The translations under genes were made by a program, and so were the position numbers. A stretch of DNA of 40,032 bases from Colwellia sp. D2M02 (lineage in GTDB: Bacteria; Pseudomonadota; Gammaproteobacteria; Enterobacterales; Alteromonadaceae): NCBI RefSeq assembly GCF_018860755.1, contig NZ_JAHKPW010000079.1, positions 1-40,032 on the forward strand. Reading direction: 5' to 3'. The notes below the pieces were generated by a model. The model made no database searches and was not told the DNA's origin. It was given only the letters and a program-made list of their open reading frames with translations. This document shows, one piece after another, positions 35,629-40,032 of this stretch; position 1 is the first letter of the stretch, and the number at the start of each line of letters is the position of its first letter.

Positions 35629-35989
35629 GAATTACTCTAACAACGAAATATTGACGAAATTTATAGCGCTATTATACCCAACTAAACTTGAAATGCGAGC
35701 ATCTGCCATGGTTACACTACGAGTAATAGGGGTCGATACATTTACTTACCCACTAATTTGATTTTAGCGCAATACGCTATTGATATTACGAGGCAAATGC
35801 AGCATGCTCATCAAATATCAAACGATATTGATAATTAATACTGTTTTAGCTTATTAATACACATTATTTATACGTAATCTCTAAGGTACCTTTATTATTC
35901 TAGGTCAATGATATTGCTTAATAGCATGGCGCTAATATCATTATCTGATAGAATATTTTTACTTAAATTTCATATTGTAGGAACTGTTT
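35629..35989. other. 361-bp divergent promoter region between ffh and ypjD
   Basis: On the minus strand, a perfect -10 box TATAAT (35671-35676) is likely part of the ffh promoter, but I see no good -35. On the plus side, a perfect 9-bp inverted repeat AATGATATT (35907-35915) / AATATCATT (35934-35942) may be an operator for ypjD. No gene is apparent. Confidence 0.4.
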
Positions 35990-36790
35990 GTGAATTTTTT
36001 GGTTATTGGCTCTAGCATCGCTTTTATTGCTTATATGCTTGCTACGCTTGCGATTGTATCGCGTTTATTTCACCCTAAAGGACCAAATATCCCCTTAGTG
36101 CTAGGCTTAGCAACCGTTGCTATTATTGTTCACGCAATAAATGATATGCAGTTGCTTTTTGCTCAAGACACAATTAATTTCAGCCTACCTAATGTTATTT
36201 CTTTGGTGAGTTTGGTTATAACCACTACGGTAACCTTAGTGGCCTTGCGCTTTAAAGTGAACTTATTATTACCCGTTATATATGGCTTTACTGGTTTATG
36301 GCAATTAGCGGTTATTTTTATTCCCCCGATTGAGTCAATACCGCTAGTTGTTGGTAAAATTGTATTGCTAAGCCACATAGGTTTAGCCCTCATTGCCTAT
36401 TGTATTTTAATTATTGCAACCTTATATACCTTTCAAGTGACTTACATTAACCTAAAATTAAAAAGTAAAAACTTAACGGCTGTTGCTCATTTACCGCCTT
36501 TAATGCAGGTAGAACGTCAGCTGTTTAATATTTTATCTTTAGGTACTGCCATATTATTTGTTAGCGAGTTAATTGGCTTTTTCTTTTTAGATGGTTTCTT
36601 AGCTAAAGAAAACGCCCATAAAACCGTGTTATCGTTAATGGCTTTTGCTTTATACTGCGTTATTGTTTGGGGTCACTTTAGAAAAGGTTGGCGCGGACAT
36701 CGCGTATTAGTATTGATGATTTCAGCAAGTAGTTTACTTACTTTAGCTTACTTCGGTAGCCGATTTGTTAAAGAGTTCATCTTAAGATAA
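35990..36790 (+). CDS. ypjD: YpjD, CcsA-like cytochrome c assembly family membrane protein
   Basis: This 266-residue polytopic protein has about eight hydrophobic segments and belongs to the CcsA/CcmC-like cytochrome c assembly family. WGHFRKGWRGHRVLVL near the C-terminus and the synteny with ffh and corB match E. coli ypjD. Its exact role is unresolved; a heme-handling role is suggested only by family. The start is GTG at 35990, with AGGA seven bases upstream. corB follows after 122 bp on the same strand. Confidence 0.88.
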   Translation: MNFLVIGSSIAFIAYMLATLAIVSRLFHPKGPNIPLVLGLATVAIIVHAINDMQLLFAQDTINFSLPNVISLVSLVITTTVTLVALRFKVNLLLPVIYGFTGLWQLAVIFIPPIESIPLVVGKIVLLSHIGLALIAYCILIIATLYTFQVTYINLKLKSKNLTAVAHLPPLMQVERQLFNILSLGTAILFVSELIGFFFLDGFLAKENAHKTVLSLMAFALYCVIVWGHFRKGWRGHRVLVLMISASSLLTLAYFGSRFVKEFILR

Positions 36791-36912
36791 GTCTATTAAG
36801 ATACGCCTTTACATAACATCAGTAGCGACATCATTAAATAAAAGCTAAAATAGCGGGCTAACGTTGAATATTCCGTTAGCTTAACTTTATATAAACAGAG
36901 GAATTCCCCTTC

Positions 36913-38193
36913 TTGGACAGTATATCCACCGAAGTACTATTTATCATTCTAGGCATGTTGGTATTAATGTCAGCTTATTTTTCAAGTTCTGAAACCGGTA
37001 TGATGTCGCTCAACCGCTATCGACTTCGCCATCTTGAAAAGCAAAAACACAAAGGGGCCAAGCGCGTTAGTAGGCTACTTAACCGCCCTGATCGACTTAT
37101 AGGTTTAATCTTAATTGGTAACAACTTAGTTAATATTGCTGCCTCTGCTATTGCCACTATTATAGGTTTGCGTTTATTTGGTGATATGGGTGTACTGGTT
37201 GCCACAATAGCCCTAACACTAATCATTTTAATTTTTGCTGAAGTGACTCCTAAAACACTCGCAGCCCTTTACCCAGAAAAAGTTGCCTTCCCAAGTTCAG
37301 TTATTTTATCTATTTTATTAAAGGTACTTTTCCCATTTGTTATTATGTTGAACTGGATCACTAACGGCTTACTTATGCTTATTGGTGTTAGCTCAGAGCA
37401 ACGTGAGCAGCATAGTTTAAGTAGTGAAGAGTTACGGACGGTAGTAAATGAGTCTGGTGCTTTATTACATAAACGCGACCAAGATATGTTGGTGAGTATT
37501 TTAGACTTAGAAAAAGTTTCCGTTGAAGATATTATGATACCGCGTAGTGAATTAGTTGGTATTGATGTTAATGGCAACTGGAAAAAAATTCAAAAACAAT
37601 TAACGCAAGCAACCCATACCCGTGTTTTATTATATCGAGATAAAATTGATAACGTAGTCGGTTATATCCATGCTCGCGATGCCTTAAAACTTTTATCAAA
37701 AAACCAATTTAACAAAACTACACTACTTAGAGCGGTACGTGAGCTTTACTTTATTCCTGAAGGAACAACGCTCAACATCCAACTATTAAAATTTCAACAT
37801 GCGAAAGAGCGCTTAGGCTTAGTTGTAGATGAATATGGCGATATACAAGGCTTAGTAACGCTTGAAGATATACTTGAAGAAATAGTGGGTGATTTTACAA
37901 CAACAATGACCCCCACACCAAGCGATGCTGTTACCTTACAGCCAGATAGCAGCTACTTAGTTGATGGTGGTGCGAGTATTCGCGATATTAATAAAGAAAT
38001 GTCTTGGAAGTTACCTACCGACGGACCTAAAACATTAAATGGTTTAATTGTTGAGTACTTAGAAGACATCCCTGAAAGTAATATTAGCCTACGTATAGCT
38101 GGCTACCCTGTTGAGATAATTGATGTTGCCGACAATAAAATTAAAACGGTGCGAGTTATGCCTGAACACTTTATTAGTCAGACAAATGATTAA
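36913..38193 (+). CDS. corB: CorB/YfjD, CNNM-type HlyC/CorC family transporter
   Basis: This 426-residue protein has an N-terminal DUF21/CNNM membrane domain (about 1-185) containing FFSSSETGMMSLNRYRLRHL-type sequence and LILIGNNLVNI. A CBS-domain pair follows (about 205-325, with VEDIMIPRSELVGID and DEYGDIQGLVTLEDILEEIVGDF). A C-terminal CorC_HlyC domain covers about 340-420. CNNM/CorB proteins export or sense Mg2+. Gene order after ypjD equals E. coli yfjD (corB). The start is TTG at 36913, with GAGGAA nine bases upstream. A 60-bp dispersed repeat begins 29 bp after the stop. Confidence 0.93.
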   Translation: MDSISTEVLFIILGMLVLMSAYFSSSETGMMSLNRYRLRHLEKQKHKGAKRVSRLLNRPDRLIGLILIGNNLVNIAASAIATIIGLRLFGDMGVLVATIALTLIILIFAEVTPKTLAALYPEKVAFPSSVILSILLKVLFPFVIMLNWITNGLLMLIGVSSEQREQHSLSSEELRTVVNESGALLHKRDQDMLVSILDLEKVSVEDIMIPRSELVGIDVNGNWKKIQKQLTQATHTRVLLYRDKIDNVVGYIHARDALKLLSKNQFNKTTLLRAVRELYFIPEGTTLNIQLLKFQHAKERLGLVVDEYGDIQGLVTLEDILEEIVGDFTTTMTPTPSDAVTLQPDSSYLVDGGASIRDINKEMSWKLPTDGPKTLNGLIVEYLEDIPESNISLRIAGYPVEIIDVADNKIKTVRVMPEHFISQTND

Positions 38194-38221
38194 TAACTTT
38201 ACTAACTCAACACTAATGTAC

Positions 38222-38281
38222 TTAACCTGAACTCGGTTTAAAAGATATTTAACAAATTTAAATATTAGCAAAAATTATTTT
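38222..38281. repeat. 60-bp dispersed repeat, copy 1
   Basis: It begins TTAACCTGAACTCGG, contains ATATTT...AAATAT complementary arms and matches 39945-40004 with only a handful of substitutions. Confidence 0.8.
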
Positions 38282-38319
38282 CTGCTCAAAAAATAACAGA
38301 TATAAATACCGACATAAAG

Positions 38320-38391
38320 TTATCCAAAAAGTTATCCACAGGCCTAGTTAATATTTTTAACTTATTAGCTTTCCACAATTTCTGTGGATAA
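38320..38391. other. DnaA-box cluster
   Basis: Perfect DnaA boxes TTATCCACA lie at 38332-38340 (plus) and 38383-38391 (minus, TGTGGATAA). A one-mismatch box TTATCCAAA is at 38320-38328, and a poorer match lies near 38370-38378. The two perfect boxes are part of an 11-bp inverted repeat GTTATCCACAG / CTGTGGATAAC (38331-38341 and 38382-38392). An AT-rich tract lies next to them. Confidence 0.6.
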
Positions 38392-38626
38392 CATATCCTA
38401 CCCCTATAAATTACAGCCTTTAGCATTTTCAACATTTATTTAACAAAAATAATAACTTTATTTTGTTATTTTTCTCTTAAATAAGTAGCTATTTCTACAG
38501 CCTCTATTCCTGCTCGCTTAAGAGGATTTTCGTGCTAAAAAAACTAAATTGGCAAGGTTTATGCGTTGTACAGTTACTAATCTATAAGGCTTTCAGGCAA
38601 TTTTTACATTTTGGCTATATTTACAG

Positions 38627-39247
38627 CTAACCAAAAAATAACCGCCATAACCAGCCATGCTGAAACTCTTTCTCACAACTTTTTAACTGACTACTATAAC
38701 GACGCGCACGATCATCTACTTTGCGTGAAACTTTCATCAACCAAGGCTTCTTTTTGTAACTTTTACGTTTAAAGCCACCCCAGCCTTCGTGGTAATTTAA
38801 ATATTGATTGTAAGCATCCCACTTAGAAACACCATTTACTTTTTGGGTTTTATAAATAAACCAACCCATAAAATCAATTGCATCATCAAAATCTTCCCTG
38901 CTTGCCCAGTTATTGCCTGTTTCACGCGTATAGTCATCCCAGGTCATGGTTTTCGCTTGAGAGTAACCATAAGCAGTACTCACTCTTCCCCATGGAATAA
39001 ACCCTAAAAGATAATCTCTAGGAGGTAAGGCGTTATGGCGAAACGAGCTTTCTTGGTACATCATACTGATAGGCACATGAATCGGAACACCCCAGCGCTC
39101 TTGAGTTGCTTTAGCAGCATCATACCAATCTCTGTGCTCTCTAAATATTTCACAGATATTTTCAGGATTTTTAGGAGGAGGCGTTGCGCAACTTGAGAGT
39201 AATATTACGCTTAACGTACTTGCCGTAATGGTTTTAAATTTAAACAT
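38627..39247 (-). CDS. Transglycosylase SLT-domain lipoprotein
   Basis: This 206-residue protein has lipobox LLSSC (Cys20). An SLT-like lytic transglycosylase domain carries the probable catalytic Glu66 in MMYQESSFR, followed by AYGYSQAKTMTWDDYTRETG and a YLNYHEGWGGF segment. It would cleave peptidoglycan glycan strands from the outer membrane. The Lys/Arg-rich C-terminus is typical of small members. The Shine-Dalgarno sequence is weak. It is transcribed away from the small-RNA array and bracketed by two copies of the 60-bp repeat. Confidence 0.87.
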   Translation of the reverse strand: MFKFKTITASTLSVILLSSCATPPPKNPENICEIFREHRDWYDAAKATQERWGVPIHVPISMMYQESSFRHNALPPRDYLLGFIPWGRVSTAYGYSQAKTMTWDDYTRETGNNWASREDFDDAIDFMGWFIYKTQKVNGVSKWDAYNQYLNYHEGWGGFKRKSYKKKPWLMKVSRKVDDRARRYSSQLKSCEKEFQHGWLWRLFFG

Positions 39248-39358
39248 AAAAAATCAACTAACTTACAGGTAGTTAAGATAATGCCAGAACTCATGACACA
39301 TTGCATAAAAATAATTTAAGGAAAAAACAAATAAAATGGAACTAAATGAAAATACCAT

Positions 39359-39431
39359 ACTCTTACTTAACAGTAATGTTATTCCCTTAATGTTTCATGT
39401 TTTATACGCTCCATTGTGAGCGTATTTTTTT
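39359..39431 (+). ncRNA. Putative small RNA, array copy 1
   Basis: A unit of about 73 nt starts at ACTCTTACTTAACAG. It contains a small hairpin (TAACA/TGTTA, 39368-39381) and the C-rich stretch TTCCCTTAATGTTTCATG. It ends in a terminator: ATACGCTC (39404-39411) pairs with GAGCGTAT (39418-39425) and seven T follow. The transcription start is not established. Confidence 0.55.
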
Positions 39432-39532
39432 GCCTAAAATTCAGTATGTCGTATTTAAACTGAATAAAATTAAAAATTTAGCTATTTTACTCAATAAAAG
39501 TAAAATTAAATTGAACTAACTAGCAAGACTAC

Positions 39533-39600
39533 ACTCTACTTAACAGTAATGTTATTCCCTTATCATGTTTTTATACGCTCCGTTGTGAGCGTATTTTTTT
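39533..39600 (+). ncRNA. Putative small RNA, array copy 2
   Basis: Nearly identical to copy 3. The terminator stem ATACGCTC (39573-39580) / GAGCGTAT (39587-39594) is followed by a T run. It has a one-base deletion (ACTCTACTT) near its 5' end, and TCATG directly follows the CCCTTA. Confidence 0.55.
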
Positions 39601-39701
39601 GCCTAAAATTCAGTATCTCGTGTTTAAACTGAATAAAAATAAAAATTTAGCTAACTTACTCAATAAAAGTAAAATTAAATTGAACTAACTAGCAAGACTA
39701 C

Positions 39702-39770
39702 ACTCTTACTTAACAGTAATGTTATTCCCTTATCATGTTTTTATACGCTCCGTTGTGAGCGTATTTTTTT
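39702..39770 (+). ncRNA. Putative small RNA, array copy 3
   Basis: Same architecture as copy 2, with terminator stem 39743-39750 / 39757-39764 and a T run. The upstream TTGAAC box and spacer are identical to those of copy 2. Confidence 0.55.
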
Positions 39771-39849
39771 GTCTAAAATTGGCCAAAACCTACTATTTAC
39801 ACTTAAAATAAAAAAATTGAATGTTTTTTGAACTAATTAGAATGTAAGC

Positions 39850-39921
39850 ACTCTTATATTAGGAGTAATGTACTCCCTAGTGTTTCATGTTTTATACGCT
39901 CCTTAGTGGGCGTATTTTTTT
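39850..39921 (+). ncRNA. Putative small RNA, diverged array copy 4
   Basis: The most diverged unit still keeps the architecture. Its 5' hairpin is GGAGTA/TACTCC (39862-39867 and 39871-39876), followed by CCCTAGTGTTTCATG. Its terminator is ATACGCTC (39894-39901) / GGGCGTAT (39908-39915), where one A-to-G change turns a pair into G-U and so keeps the stem. Seven T follow. Confidence 0.55.
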
Positions 39922-39944
39922 GCCCTCATCTCATGCCATAGTAG

Positions 39945-40004
39945 TTAACCTGAACTCGGCTTAAGAGATATTTAACAAATTGAAATATCAGTAAAAATTA
40001 CTTT
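39945..40004. repeat. 60-bp dispersed repeat, copy 2
   Basis: Same orientation as 38222-38281. The arms GATATTT and AAATATC can pair. Together the two copies bracket the DnaA boxes, the SLT gene and the small-RNA array. Confidence 0.8.
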
Positions 40005-40032
40005 TATGAACCTCTAGCTTGATAGTTTTTCT

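Larger units (their letters stand above)
38194..38626. other. 433-bp intergenic region with repeat, DnaA boxes and AT-rich tract
   Basis: In order it holds a 60-bp repeat (38222-38281), the DnaA-box cluster (38320-38391) and a very AT-rich stretch (about 38430-38480). A short possible reading frame of 32 codons from GTG 38532 to 38630 follows; it has AGAGGA upstream but no recognisable family. Confidence 0.5.
39432..39770. repeat. Two tandem copies of an about 170-bp unit
   Basis: 39432-39600 and 39601-39770 differ at only a few positions. They include the AT-rich spacer with TTGAACTAACTAGCAAGAC as well as the terminator-bearing segment, so the whole unit was duplicated. Confidence 0.92.
39248..40032. 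other. 785-bp non-coding region at the window end, dominated by a tandem array
   Basis: No convincing protein gene is present. The region holds four tandem units ending in intrinsic terminators (39359-39921) and the second 60-bp repeat (39945-40004). Confidence 0.75.

Noticed and set aside
38320-38391. Chromosomal origin of replication
   Set aside because: Only two perfect DnaA boxes are present and none of the usual origin neighbours is here; kept only as a DnaA-box cluster.
39391-39420. Nine-codon peptide (MFHVLYAPL) inside array copy 1 as a toxin gene
   Set aside because: It lies within the terminator stem, its frame and length change between copies, and it has no ribosome-binding site.
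39359-39921. CRISPR-like reading of the tandem array
   Set aside because: The spacers are as conserved as the repeats in copies 2 and 3, the unit is far longer than a CRISPR repeat, and no cas genes are present.

Overview
The window is chromosomal DNA of an AT-rich marine gammaproteobacterium. Several features point to the Alteromonadales, most likely a Colwellia/Thalassotalea-like member: the TtpC-type TonB2 operon with a DUF3450 protein, large TonB-dependent receptors paired with lipoproteins, and a DUF3012 lipoprotein. This placement is inferred from gene content and not from a database search. I see no insertion sequence, integrase, phage gene, CRISPR array, rRNA or tRNA.

Layout. 1-3.0 kb: a structured intergenic repeat, then a tight plus-strand cassette of CDP-alcohol phosphatidyltransferase, CdsA-like cytidylyltransferase, PlsC-like acyltransferase and a GFA-fold protein. 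A piece of the upstream repeat recurs directly after the last stop codon. 3.2-8.7 kb (minus): a six-gene TonB energising operon (DUF3450, TtpC, ExbB, ExbD, TonB, TPR protein). 8.8-10.5 kb: a small MotA-like membrane protein and an unrecognised exported protein. 10.8-16.5 kb (minus): a lipoprotein made of two similar halves and a 909-residue TonB-dependent receptor, with a good Pho box upstream. 16.7-22.2 kb: hemF, then a run of small genes (GNAT, membrane protein, DUF3012 lipoprotein, DinB-like, BI-1/YccA, HPP), arfA on the opposite strand, and a dienelactone hydrolase.

22.3-38.2 kb is the conserved block known from E. coli as rpsP-rimM-trmD-rplS / ffh / ypjD / corB (yfjD). Here it is split: about 9.9 kb lies between rpsP and ffh. 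That insert holds a GGDEF-EAL protein with an outer-membrane protein, a sterol-desaturase-family enzyme, and an iron-type cluster (DUF4856 lipoprotein, imelysin lipoprotein, FecA-like receptor) preceded by two Fur-box-like repeats. The receptors here would be powered by TonB complexes such as the one at 3.2-8.7 kb.

38.2-40.0 kb is mostly non-coding. It contains a cluster of DnaA-box sequences, a lytic transglycosylase-like lipoprotein gene, and four tandem units of about 70 nt that each end in a strong intrinsic terminator. These look like an undescribed multicopy small-RNA array and are the best candidate for something new. Other noteworthy signals are the hairpin over the arfA stop codon, the 12-bp tandem repeat in the arfA leader, and the Pho box.
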